A stretch of 64,000 nucleotides of DNA from Owenia fusiformis (Eukaryota > Annelida > Polychaeta > Sabellida > Oweniidae): positions 22,303,754-22,367,753 of the forward strand of contig CAIIXF020000011.1 of assembly GCA_903813345.2 (NCBI GenBank), read 5' to 3'. Of this stretch, positions 31,831 to 44,900 are shown one piece after another. The translations under genes and the position numbers were made by a program. The notes under the pieces were generated by a model. The model was not told the origin of the DNA. It saw only the letters and a list, made by a program, of their open reading frames with translations, and searched no databases. The number at the start of each line of letters is the position of its first letter. The first letter of the stretch is position 1.

Positions 31831-34800
31831 GATATTAGTGCTACGGCCAAGCCCATTTGTGTCCAAAACACCTAGATTCAATTTGACTTTAGATTCTTGT
31901 AGGGGACCCCAAGGCATGTAAAAAAACTTTGTGAACCCTTGCAAAGCAGGCTCAAAAGTGCTGAGTCAGCAAATTTTATCATTTTCGAGTCGGAGTTTGA
32001 CCATATGCTTAGAACTATTTAATATCTCATTTGAGGTTGTTGCAATTATAATGAAACATTATTAATATATCAGTAAGGCAAGTATGAAGAATTCCTGAAA
32101 GTTTGGGTCTTATCCAACAGAATTTGGTAGAGATATAAGATATTTTGTCCCTAAAAGTACAAAATTTCTGTTCAAAATTTCTTAATCAGTCGATAGTTAA
32201 TCCGTCATTTAAAAAACAGTAAGGGCCTATGGTGTATAAAACCTGATTAAAAACGTCACTGATGATGTTAGCAAATATTTCTTGCATTAGTTTCAATAAA
32301 AAGTGCATGCATCTATTTTTCTGATTTTTTTCTTTACCTTCCCCTAAAAATTCAAGAAAGGGGGCGTGGCACCTTACACTTCAGTTGTTGAACTTGTTGC
32401 TAGGGTCAAATAGAAAATGTGTATCATTATAGCAAAATTTGTTATTCTAAATAAATCTAAACACTATATGTGACATCATAATATGCTAAATATATTCATT
32501 TTATATTTTTTACAGCTCATCTTTGCCATACTCCATAAAACCGTTTGGGGTATGTGTGGTCAGCAATTGGAAATACATGTATGTGTACTAATAACATTTT
32601 ATAACATCTTACAAAATTGTATTTCAGGTGCCATTCTTTCCTAATGTTGTTCATGTAGTTATGGTCTATGTTTATGAATGATAACACTTCCCATCATAAG
32701 TTTGGCAACTCGAACCCCTTTGAATCACTTATTAAAGCCTGCTTATTTTTGGCATATGAAATTGAAGTATCTGAAATAAGGTAATAAGGAACATAATCAA
32801 GGTTTTAAAATAGACAGACTTTCATATAATAACTTCCAGTTGCCCAACTTATGGAGGGGGTGTACATGCTTTATAGTATAGGGTCTATGTAAACTGCAAG
32901 GAGACTCCTATTGTTACTGCAGACAATTAGCTATATAATAACAAAATGTAACAACTAATGATTAAGAGCCAGAGTTTTAAAATGCTCTTTATTTTAAGCT
33001 TGAATCAAGATTTGTTATCAAGATTTGTAAATTTCAAGATAGATCTTAATTTTTAGCTTTTTTATGCCACAGTCGCACCCCCTGACATTTGGTATGGCAA
33101 TGGACCCAAATTTTAGGATGTGGTATGAGAATGCCCCCTCATTATGACTTTTGAGGGATGGAAATGGTCAGATTTTTCAACTTTCTGGTATGAGAATGGT
33201 CATGGAAAATATGTTACCTCACAATTATGGTATGGAATTGGTCTAGTAGTTACACATATCCTAATTTGAGGTTGTTTTGGTTCGTTTTCCTCAAAGATCT
33301 CCTTCTTCTTGGGACCTTCTTCAGTTTGAATAATAGCTTTTTTTCCCAGGAAATATTCTACTTTGGACCAGTCATGGCATTGGTCCTATATTTTGACATT
33401 TGGTATGGCATTGGTTTCAAATTTGGGTATTCGGTATGGCTTTTGGGCAATATATGGGAATATATTGATATCTGAGGGTTTAGCCTAAGGCCCCCGCCAA
33501 ATTTTGTACACAGTGAACCCCTTGGGATCGACCCCCCCCCCTGAAAGAAAGCTGGCTACGTCCCTGTTGTCCCTACAGAATTGGAGATAATGTTTCATCC
33601 CTAGTCTAGCACCCGATACTTCACATAGTATCAAGGGAATTGATTGTACTTTGTACAGGAAACAATTGTATCCCTGTGGATAGAAGAGTTAAGTAGCGCC
33701 AGCGAAGTAACCTCCTTTGTATATATGCACGAAAACATAGAAATAGATTTTTAAAATCTCGATTATTGGAATCAATTTCACTTGTTGATTAAGGTTATTT
33801 TAGTTATTATACACAAACTGAAGAATTTGTTCCTCTGTTCCATTTTCACAAGTTTTTTGTGCAACATGTGTTCATTTTCTTGACATCATCATTTATACCA
33901 GTAGAGGTCTTTATATTTTATAGTGTTGTTGAGTGGAATTACCTTTTAGCATCTCTTTCAACCAGTCAAGTATTCTTGAACTATTCATTAAGTGTCCGTC
34001 CAGTTTCATTTATTTATGATAAGCTCTTTCAGATGTCTGAGTCATCACCTCCATGTAAGTATAATAGTGTAAGTGTGCAATGGAGCTTATTATCATCTTC
34101 GACTTCAAAGTTGTTATTCATTACTTCGCTAAAGCCTAACGTACACCAATACGACATGGTGGGACCTCCATTGATTTAACAGCGGGTGGGACCTCATGGA
34201 AATTTGTTGGAATTCATTGAGCTTTGCCTGATGGAACACCTTGGGATTCCTTGGGACTTTGCCCCATGAAGCCCCATTGAGTCCCATGAGATTCGATGGG
34301 GTATCATTTGGCAAAGTCCCACGAAGCCCCCTTGAGAATGAACCTGTTCATTCTCTTTCCATTGGGCATCTTGGGACTTTTGATCATGGGATGTGTCACC
34401 TTACTTGGGATAAAAATGACCATGACAAACCTTCTAAACTAAATTACATAATTTATGGAGGAACTCGATGAGACTCCATGGGGCAAAGTTGACAAGGTCC
34501 CATGGGACATTGTGGGACTCGATATGGTGTGGTGGGACTTGATGGGGTGAGTGGGATTCTGCGCCATTGGAATATGTTAGCCTTATGACCAAACTCGAGT
34601 AATGTCACATATCACATAAGTAATGTCAACAAACCCAGTGCCAAGGAATTGATCACTTGGAGAGAATGTAACGGACTATTATTTCCTTTGGCTTCGGGTT
34701 TCTACAACTAAACAATTTATGACACATATAATACAAAGCATATACACTCCCTCCATAAGGTTGGCAACTGCAAGTTTTCATATGATAACATATCAACATC

Positions 34801-35820
34801 TGTCAATGTTTGAACCTCAATTTTGTTCCTTATTGCTTTATTTCAAAAGCTTGATGTCTTGTTTAAAATTGCCAAACAGCATGACAAGCTTTGATAAGTG
34901 ATTCAAAGGGGGACTCCCAGTTACAAAACTTATAATGGGGAGTGTAATATAACATATAATCATCATAATTCATTCTTAACATACCATAACTACATAAACA
35001 ACATTAGGATAGAATGGCATCTGAAATACAATTTTGAACTTGAATGTTATAAGTACACATACATGTATTTCCTATTGCTGACCACACATACCCCAAACGG
35101 TTTTATGGAGTATGGCAAAGATGAGCTGTAAAAAATATAAAATGGTAGAAAATGAATATATTTAGCATATTATGATGTCACATATAGTGTTAAGATTTAT
35201 TTAGAATAACAAATTTTGCTATAGTGATACACATTTTCTATTTGACCCTAGCAACAAGTTCAACAACTGAAGTGTAATGTGCCACGCCCCCTTTCTTGAA
35301 TTTTTAAGGGAAGGTAAAGAGAAAAATCAGAAAAATAGATGCTTGTACTTTTTATTGAAACTAATGCAAGAAATATTTGCTAACATCATCAGTGAAGTTT
35401 TTAATCAGGTTTTATACATCATAGGCCCTTACTGTTTTTTAAATGACGGATTAACCATCGACTGATTAAGAAATTTTGAAGAGAAATCATGTACTTTTTG
35501 GGACAAATTATCTCATATCTCTACCAAATTCTGTTAGATAAGACCCAAACTTTCAGGAATTCTTCATACATGCCTTACTGATATATTAATAATGTTGCAT
35601 TATAATTGCAACAACCTCAAACGAGATATTAAATACTTTCAAGCATATGGTCAGACTCCGACTCGAAAATGATAAAATTTGCTGACTCAGCACTTTTGAG
35701 CCTGCTTTGCAAGGGTTCACAAAGTTTTTTTTACATGCCTTGGGGTCCCCTACAAGAATCTAAAGTCAAATTGAATCTAGGTGTTTTGGACACAAATGGG
35801 CTTGGCCGTAGCACTATATC
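31831..35820. mobile_element. ~4 kb foldback element
   Basis: Ends GATATTAGTGCTACGGCC and GGCCGTAGCACTATATC are inverted, and the arms remain complementary for about 1 kb. Matching blocks include TTCAATAAAAAGTGCATGCA against TGCTTGTACTTTTTATTGAA, and CCATAAAACCGTTTGGGGT with its complement. The interior (33080-33480) has a TTTGGTATGGCATTGG-type repeat. No transposase is recognisable. Confidence 0.8.
34150..34560 (+). repeat. Degenerate GGGAC/CCCATG-rich repeat
   Basis: Irregular copies of TTGGGACTTTGCCCCATG-like words, in both orientations, lie within the foldback interior. A related scrap occurs at 18960-19200. Confidence 0.5.
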
Positions 35821-36166
35821 AGAGATGCATACATTGCAAATAATCAACCTAAGCCCCCTTATCTGGTCGCGATCAACTCTCAATGCTGATGACCTATAAA
35901 CCTTATTATAACGTTCCTATGATGATGTATAGTGTAAACTGTTCACAAGACAGCGGGCCAATATAACTTTTAAAAAGCCCGCGCCCGCTAACTTTCTGAT
36001 TGGTCAAGCGCTGGGACTACGTCATACATTAGGCCTAATTGACTCGTACATTCGTAAGATATAAACATGGGAATAAATCATCATTTCCGATCCATTGCTA
36101 GTCAAGAAACTCTCTAGTCAAGTACTCTCTGACCAGACTTGATCATCATAGGTATGTTATAAATCG

Positions 36167-36280
36167 TTTATGTCACTACAGTTGCACATATGCCCTCGGT
36201 TCTCAGTGATCAATGTCCCTCCCAAGGTCGGGCCATATATCACTGAAACCCTCGGGCATATATGCAACGATAGTGACATA
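36167..36280. repeat. Hairpin of ~45 bp arms
   Basis: TATGTCACTACAGTTGCACA pairs with TGCAACGATAGTGACATA. The loop carries TCAGTGATC and GATATATGGCC-like words. It abuts the larger foldback at 36290-37250. Confidence 0.75.
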
Positions 36281-36289
36281 ACCTCTAAT

Positions 36290-37250
36290 TATAGAAAAAG
36301 TGACTGCCATTGAGGGAATTACACCCCAGTCACATTTCCTACGGCGACCTTGCGGTCTATCATTTCTGCGGCCAGTAACATTTCTACGCTCGCCGTGGAA
36401 TTTCTGCGCTCTCATACTTTTGCAGTCACATTTCCCACGGCAGCCGCACGGTGAATTTTAAATTTCTGTTGATAAATAATACTTTTTTCATTTTATTTAC
36501 ATCGGGACAATTTATAAATGTTATTCATAGTGCTAGGATGTAATATCAAATGAAAAGTGATCGTGAAACATTGACAATTAAAGGGGCAACAAGGCCTGTA
36601 GAGAGAAAATAGGAAAATTTTAACTTTTTATGAGCTATCAAGGCAACATTTGGCTTAACATCTTCTTTGACAGACCTATTTTCTTAAAATGTATGTATAA
36701 ACTATCAATTTCAGCATTAAGAAGTGTAAATTCAGTTCAAAGCTTCAAAAAGGGGAAATCCGCTTTTATATTTTTAAGATCCACCATGTTTTAAGAGGAA
36801 TATATGCTGAAATATTGTTTATCTAGTGGTTTTTTTTGTGGATAATAAAAATAGATGTTAGTCTTGATGAAATATCCAAACTTAAATATATTTTGACACT
36901 GGTCCATGATCGTTGAATGGCCCCTCTGCACTAATTGTTGCACCTTTAATGATTCAATCTTGTTGAGCCAGTTGATTTCTACGGAGACCTAAGAAATGAA
37001 CAAATATTATAACTCCGAGTTATACTTTCTACGGCGACCCTGCGGCCTGTAAAAAACTGGATACGCCGAACGGAGGCCGTAAGTTTTCCTACGCTCGCCG
37101 CAGAAATACACTGATTTAATTGATCTGCGGTCGACGCACGGCCTCCGTACGACAAATGTGACTGGGGTTAGTGCAAAATACTTTTCCGAGGGAATATCCT
37201 GTCCTCTGACATGTTCCCGAGGCTGCCGGCTGGCAGTCACTTTTTGTTTT
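36290..37250. mobile_element. ~960 bp foldback element
   Basis: The left end AAAAAGTGACTGCCA and CCCCAGTCACATTT recur inverted as TGGCAGTCACTTTTT and AAATGTGACTGGGG at the right end. CTACGGCGACC occurs near both ends. No coding content. Confidence 0.7.
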
Positions 37251-37549
37251 ATTATATACCCCATATGTACTCTGTAAACAAAAACAAAATAAGAAGTCTT
37301 TTAATTTCAACATTTAATGCTTTACGAGGTCTTATTGGCAGTAAAAGGCATTTTGTCATTCAACTCTTTTAATCCCAGCTAGCAGGGAAGATAAAACATA
37401 CTAATGACTGGTCACATGACCTAACCGGTGATTAGTACATTTCATTTTCCTGTCAGAAGGAATTTATGACTTTCAGGGAAATTAGTTAATGTATTTCATA
37501 TCATGTGACCACGAATAAGCCAATGAACATCTAGAATGCATATGGGGTA

Positions 37550-38190
37550 TATAATAAAATATATCACATCACAAATCATTACCGATCGCTGTTGACAAAT
37601 CGAGTTAATACTCGGACACAATATGCACTTAGATCTGCAAACTCGTTTGGGCTGGTAAAATTTAATACGAGTTACTACAAAAATGCATTTATACCTTCAA
37701 CAGTGCGTGCTTGGAACGACTTGCCTAAACGAGATAAAAGATGAAATCAACTTTACGAAATGCAAACTTGAACTATCCAAGTATATTTACGGAGAACTTA
37801 AAGGAAAGTATCTTTTGAAATTATATAACATCGGAGATCGATTCTCAAATATCCAACGAGCACGTATGAGACTCGGCAACACCCTTCTAAATTCCTAGTT
37901 GTTTAAATTGGAGAAGGTAAATTCTCCTAACTGCTCGTGTGGAATCCAAAATGAAACCACCTTTCACTAGCTACCTGCTGATATGTCCAAACTTTACAGA
38001 TCAACGAAACGATATGCTTTATACATTAAATGATGTATGTGCTGACAATCCTGATATAAACCGCAACTCTCAAAATGTTATCAAAGACACAATTATACTC
38101 TTAGGGAAGAAATCTTTAACAATTGGCCATAACGAACAATTGATTTTGACACTACACAAGTTCATAAAAAGTACAAAGATATTTTAATAT
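37550..38190 (+). pseudogene. LINE 3' tail just upstream of gene B
   Basis: Broken frames give YYKNAFIPSTVRAWNDLP, then RARMRLGNTLLNS, then HLL-type ending SYLLICPNFTDQRNDML. This is the C-terminal region shared by many invertebrate LINEs, with its zinc motif degraded. Several frameshifts. The relic may have displaced or separated exon 1 of gene B. Confidence 0.8.
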
Positions 38191-38348
38191 TTTTGTCTAA
38201 CTTGAGATAAATTGATTCGTAATATGTTTGTTTTTTCTTTATTGTAACTGCATGTATTTAAATTCTGTACTTATATTTGTATATTTCATCGAGGTTTATT
38301 GTACTCTGATTATATACTTCATAGAAATTTATAATGTTTCTAATTTAG

Positions 38349-38948
38349 GATGGATAAAGATATGCGTTGCAGCTTTATACATATTTTATACTTGTGACGT
38401 AATTGTTGGTTCTTCTGAGACACCGATGACTAAGTACATGTTCGTTTATAACAGACACAAAGTAGTCATTGATTCGATAAACAAATACAGTTTTGCGCAA
38501 GTGGAAAAACATCTTCGTTATCTGCAGAAAGAACTAACATTTATCACGAATGGAGGTGGATTTACTAGAACATTGAAAAGAAAGTTGGACGCAATAATTA
38601 AGAATATTAAAAAAAATCTTAAATTAATAAAGACACCAAGTGATCAATTTCTGAAGGGATTGAATGACATTAAAGTGCAAAATGGTGCATTGAATGATGC
38701 CATAAAAAATCTCATATTCAGTTGGAAATACTATGGGTACAATGACCAACTTAAAGCTTTGAACGATATTTCTAAAAAGCATAGCAGAGAACTTGGGTCA
38801 AAAGTTGTACAACGCATGCTAACACAGCAAACGAAATTAAACAAGGGTTTGAAGTCAAAGAAACTAAAAATAAGTAGTTTTCCAACGGAAAAGTACTTCG
38901 AAGGTGAATTACTAGGAGGCAAAAGATTTCAAGATTGCGGAACAACAG
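38349..38948 (+). CDS. Gene B first visible exon: signal core and lysine-rich helical domain
   Basis: Phase 1-1, 200 codons. It begins WIKICVAALYIFYTCDVIVG (hydrophobic core of a signal peptide) and continues with the domain also seen in gene A 2107-2718. Shared landmarks are [22 protein letters not shown], the [17 protein letters not shown] block and YYGYNDQ. It ends FQDCGTTG. No known family. Confidence 0.75.
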
Positions 38949-41900
38949 GTTACATTTCTTTATATTTATTAAATATTTGATAAATAGAGAGTCCGATAAT
39001 TCATAAAGAAAGTAAGCAAATTCTGACTGGTGATAAAGATATCGGAGGGCATATTTACCGAACACACATTCAGAACTTAACTTAATGGTTCACATTTAGA
39101 GCCATCTTGAAAGTTTAAGGAGATCTGAATTGCCGTCATATTTATGTTTATGCAATACGTTGATCAAACGTTTGTCTAATGAGAAAATGGATTATAATCT
39201 AAAGATGGTATTAATAATTCGGTTGGCTGTACCATACTTCTGAAACGTATGTCCCAATACAAATGTGAAAACTCGATATATGATCATTCGTTTCAGATTT
39301 TTCTTTCAAATTAATATATTTTAACACATAAATATTCTTTCCTATTTAAAGGTAGTATCCCTATTGTCGCCCCGGCCAATGGTTTGATTACGTTCCAAGA
39401 CGAATGTAACTCAACTATCAAAGTAAATTGTGACTGTGGATTTCTGCTCAGCGGAGTTGCAGAATTTGAACGAGCGAATTATACTGAAAATATTGCATTC
39501 TGCCAACGTAAGTAGATTCTAGAATATAAAATACCCAGATGATAATAATATTGATAATTATTAGTGCTAACAAAATTTGAATTGAATCCTTGATAAAATT
39601 ATGAGTAAGATTCAAAATTTGAATAAACCTCATAAAATCTAATTATAGGTTGAGAATCATGGTGCAATCGGTTTAGTTTACAATTACTTAACTTTTGGTT
39701 ATTCTGATTTGGCGAATTTTCTGATTTTTCACATTTGACGGCTATAAAATTTTTATTAAATTGAGTCCAATTTTTTATTTATTTCAGAATCAGACCACCT
39801 TCAGTAGTTCACGATCCGCGCGAGCACTATTTGATTTTAATAAGCCGCCATGTCAGCAATATTTGCTTCCCTCAAATTGACGAATTCCATGTCTATTCAC
39901 GAAAAGAATAATATCCCGGGATTTTTCTTGAAATTATGGGACGATTTTAGTTTTATTAATCATGCTTGTGTCAAAACCAAGGTAACAGTAAAATTATGTA
40001 ATTTGTAACCTTTTTTCCTTGCAGCAAAAGCTATAGGATATTGGCCTCTTAACAAAAAGGATGAAGGAATCAACTTCGCTGGTGTAATATCAGAGAACTG
40101 TGTGAGGGGAAGAGAAAAGGGACCAATAAAGGTAGCAGATGCAGTTTTGGGCAATGACGCTAAATTTGTCAATGGTGTATCAGGAAAGGAGAATGAGGCT
40201 GTACAATTGGACCGATCCTATATAAGGTACATGTAGTTATATATTTAGTAAGATATTGTATCAAGGCTACATCTAGAAGTTTGTTTAATTCTCTTGAAAA
40301 ATTGGTTCCTCTTATATACGTTCGGATCATTTTGATACAATGGTACAAGAAGTTTTGCCATTGGACATTTACGAATTTTGAAATCTGTTAAAGCATATCT
40401 AACAACGGATATCTTACGCCTACAAGGGACTTCACGTGGATGTTCTATGTGAAGCTCGACAAAACTAGTGAACCATTCATACCATTACTGCAATACTCGA
40501 AAGTGAGAATGGGAGAAATGTGGATTGGAGTGAATAAGAATGATGGAATCGAAGCAGGACTCATTGGAAATAATGTTATTACTGTCGAGAGCGATGCTGC
40601 ATTAGAGTCAAATACATGGTCATACATTGCCGTCTCCTATAAACAAAACGATATAGAACAAAGTGCAACTCTGCAGCTCTACGTATTTAATGCCTCAAAC
40701 CTCCGATCGTTTAATCAAAGAAAAGTGACATTACATCCAATAGGAAGAATTGGGACAAAGGTCACTGATAGCACGTCTAATGTGTTTATTGGAAAAGATG
40801 CATCTACACCAAGATGTTTTGCTTGTCTGAAGTTTTGCGCAGCTGCGTTATCTGAAGGCCAAATAGCAAGGGCAGAGGCGGGATGTAGACAAGGTATGTA
40901 CTGTGTACTACATTCATGCATTTTTCCTACAAGCTCAACGATGATGGCAAAATTATAACACAATACAAGGCGATAGGTTATTTTCATGAATATATTAAAC
41001 AATATAAAGTATACAGTACAGATGACATTTACTATATAATGCAGTATACACATTGCCTTTTTAGATATCCTAATTGGAAAATGGCCGTTAAACGATGAGA
41101 ATATACTAGATGCCAGTAATAACAGCAATCATCTCATGGCCACCGGTCCTTACACACCATTGGTGGACGGACCAAAACAAAGCCGTGCAATATCGGTCCG
41201 CGCCCCAGAGCTTAAATTTCATCTCGAAGATGTCAAAATTCCAAATACATTTACTTGGTTAGGAGCTTTCTATATCGAAGAAATGATTGAACAAACATGC
41301 GCTTTGATTGACTTCTCAGAAAAAAATGATCATAAGTACTATCATAGATTTCATATTTGGATTGATAAAGACAGCAACAATGGTCAGATTAAAATTATGG
41401 CCGGCCTACAAAAACCGACACTAAAAAACACGGTAAAGAGTGAAAGAATATTCTTAAAACAATGGTACCACGTTGCCTTTACATATATTGGCACAACGGG
41501 TTATGCCACGCTCTATCTTAAGGAAGAAGATAGCAATGACACGGGCTTGAAGAGCTATTCTGCTATGATAGGAAAAGACCAAATAGAAATGACTGCAACT
41601 GGAACAATAGGTGGCAGTGTGATAAGGGAAATGCCGATGAGGGGGCGAATTACATGTATAGCATTATATTCCGATAGTCTTACAGAAGCAGAAATTAATA
41701 GACTAACCAGGAGATGTCTGGGTGGTAAGATTAAAATCAAATTGATATAACCACAACCTGCCCGCTATGTCATTCTTTGTCAACGCAATGCATATTAAGA
41801 ATAATGCTTCATTTAACATTATGATTAAATATCCTGCTCCAATATTTATCCCTTTAGTTTTTGTGTGACACAGATTGGCCGAATTGGTCTGATTGGGGAC

Positions 41901-44900
41901 ATTTTAGCGATTGCCATGCATCTGAATGTAGGCCATTGATCCGGAGTAGAATGTGTATGGACAAGGATGGTTCAGTCCTCGATGACAGTAGGTGTCCAGG
42001 GGAAGGCATTGACTTTGACCGAGAACCAGCTTCGTGCGAACTATGCACAGGTTAGTGTAACACTGGAATTTGAAAAATGATCTGTAAAATTCTGCTTACT
42101 CGCATTGGTGATTATCAGGTGAAATAACGGTTATCTTTATTTTCAGGTGAAAAGATTGCAGGAGGGAGTAAAGTCAGAACAGGAAACTTTTCATGGATCG
42201 TTTCACTTTCGGGCTCCGAAGGGCATTTTTGTGGTGCAGCTATATTGTCAGCATCATGGATCTTAAGCGCAGCTCATTGTATCTGTCCAGAATCACCAAA
42301 AGACGTTTGCTGTGTCGATTCAACTAGTGAAGGGTAAGGCTGTCATGAAATGTAAAAGATTTCTCCCTTAACAATTAACCCATTTTATGCATGTTTGGAT
42401 GATAAGCCAAATGGGTCTGGGTGCTTCTGTATGTGTTTATTCAGGCTTTCGCATTGTCTTGTACTATATTGATCAGCCACAGAATCAATTATGGGCGTTA
42501 ATCCTTTAGTTCTGTTAATATACTGCATATCGTGTTTACCTTTTCAAACGCAACACACAAACACATCATACAAAACATACAGCCAAAATGTATATCATGT
42601 TTCCATTATTATATCCAGCTGCAAAAACCTAACAAGTACGTGGAAAGTAACAGCAGGTAAACTAAAACTATCTGCAAAAAGGGGTGGACAAACAAGAACA
42701 ATAAAAGCCGTTTATGTTCACAAAAACTATAGTACACTTGGTCACAAGCAGGATCATGACGTCGCACTTATCAACCTCAATGCAGATCTAGATTTTAAAG
42801 ATTCATTGGTTCAGCCTGCTGTAATTACTGGAAAATGTGAAACTTATAACACCGACGAAGACATGTGCAGTGAGACACACGCAAAAAGTGTACTACGTCA
42901 GTACTGCAGAATAGCAGGATGGGGATATACAGGTATAGCTAACTTAGATTTAATATGACAGCCATTGTCGTTATGTTTTAACATCGTCACTGGTATCACT
43001 TTAAAGTGCATATTATACGATGTATTGTTTGTGTCTGAGACCATTATTTTGTTAACCCCCTTTTGTCTTATTTTACTTATCTGCATTGTGTTTTATATGT
43101 ATAATGTGATTTGTTATATGTATTGCTGCAGTGGAATCTTTCCATTGTGCCACTATTTCAAAAGTGTTTGGCAAATAAATAAATAAATAAAATAAATGCC
43201 TCTTTGTAGTACGCAATACTTACACAATGCAACTATATTTCAACCACTTTTTGCATCATTTCTTAGATTCATATCCCGTTGTTTTACTTGACCAAACAGA
43301 GGCCCTTTCCATGTCCAGAAATTTATATCCATTGTATCGACCTTAAATCTTGATTTGGGGCTGATATTGGAAAGGTACAATAAAATCAACAGTACTATTG
43401 TGATTCGGTGAACCATACAATATAAACAATAGATTTTGATTCGAAAAAGAAAGATGATAAAAAATGTTGTTGATTAAGCTTTAGTTGTTAAAATCGGTGT
43501 TGATCTATTCCATGTATATGAACATCTGTGTATTAAATGATTGCAACAGGGAGAGCACAGAAACTAGCAGACGTGCTACAATCGTTATCTTTACCAAATG
43601 GGGTTGACACGGATGATGAAAATAGACCGTACTATCTAAGAAGCAAAGCCCCATCTAGGTCTACGGCATGCAAGGTATATCTTATTCATTTATTTTTATT
43701 TGGAGGACTTATCTTAAAAGAAGAATCAACTATATAAGCCTAGCAGGGGATTTATAAATTGTAACCAAGATGTAGTATGTGGTCATGTCCTTGTTTGTGT
43801 GTCGGTTGAAAGAATTTCAAATATGTCCAATCAATTCAAAATGGCTGCCATTTTTCATAAAAATCTTCCAATCTTTGATGCCTCAAACACAGGTTGTTGA
43901 ATTCGTAATTCCAGTTCAAATCTTATTAGGCTAATGGCCAAGCACAAGGTTAAGAATGGTAAAATTTTGGGGAAATGTTATATTTTGATCGTTACCTAAA
44001 TACATTTATCAGATTCAGTCTAAATTTTGTGGGCTGATGTCTTCTAGAAATAAAACGTCTTTTAAAAGAGCATTCTCAGTCAAGTCGCTCGTTTCAGTTT
44101 TTAAAATATCTGCTTGAGTCAAAATGGCCACCATTTTTCATGAAAAATGTTATCTTAAATACATTGCATATCAGTTATCGGATTAGATCAAAGGACCTCT
44201 GCTCGAGAAGGAATTTCCAATTTGGCCACTCGATAAAAATGGCTGCTATTTTATATAAAAAGTAAGTATAATATTCGATATAATAACTCAAATTCCAGTT
44301 GACAATTTTGGCTTAAATTCTACATGCTGCTGCCCAATACTACTATCATGTTATGGTAAAAATGACGAGTGGTTTGATGAACTATGATTTATTCGATATT
44401 TGCTACTCTGAATTGAGTTGCTAGTTTTTTTCTAGTTTGAAACATTCACAATGTTTCCATGTGATATAAATGTATTGTCCCATATGGTTCTGGAATGTGC
44501 ATATATTGTTTTTTTGTTTGGCGATTGGTAATAAAGGGGGGCATTTGACACTGTTCAATTGTTTATTTGTTAATTAAGAAATATAGACCGAAGAGCAGGG
44601 GTAATATCGTCGAATACACCCTTAGGGCTAGGCACAAGAGCTTTCGAACCCCTCACTCCCTTCGGTCGTTCGGGTTTGAGAAAACGTTTGTGCCTAGCCC
44701 TGCGGGGTGTATTCGACGATATTATCCCTGCTCTGAGGTCTATATTACGATTCGTATGTATTGACAATCAATCATAATAATTAAAGTAGAAGTTTATCAT
44801 ATCACAGTTATTTATTAAAAAAGCTACGGACGTAGTTCTGTTTACCAGCTAGTTTTACTAGTTTCGTAGCATTAACTGAACACGTTGACTGACCAAAATT

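Noticed and set aside
31735-31944. Frame PWGPLQESKVKLNLGVLDTN, also at 35669-35899
   Set aside because: The two are the opposite arms of the 4 kb foldback. The shared peptide follows from the DNA repeat, not from a gene.
36203-37313. Arg-rich minus-strand frames (RRNDRPQGRRRK and similar)
   Set aside because: They arise from CTACGGCGACC repeats of the foldback at 36290-37250, not from a conserved protein.
44567-44767. Opposed ~65-codon frames on both strands
   Set aside because: They are mirror images created by the 165 bp palindrome.
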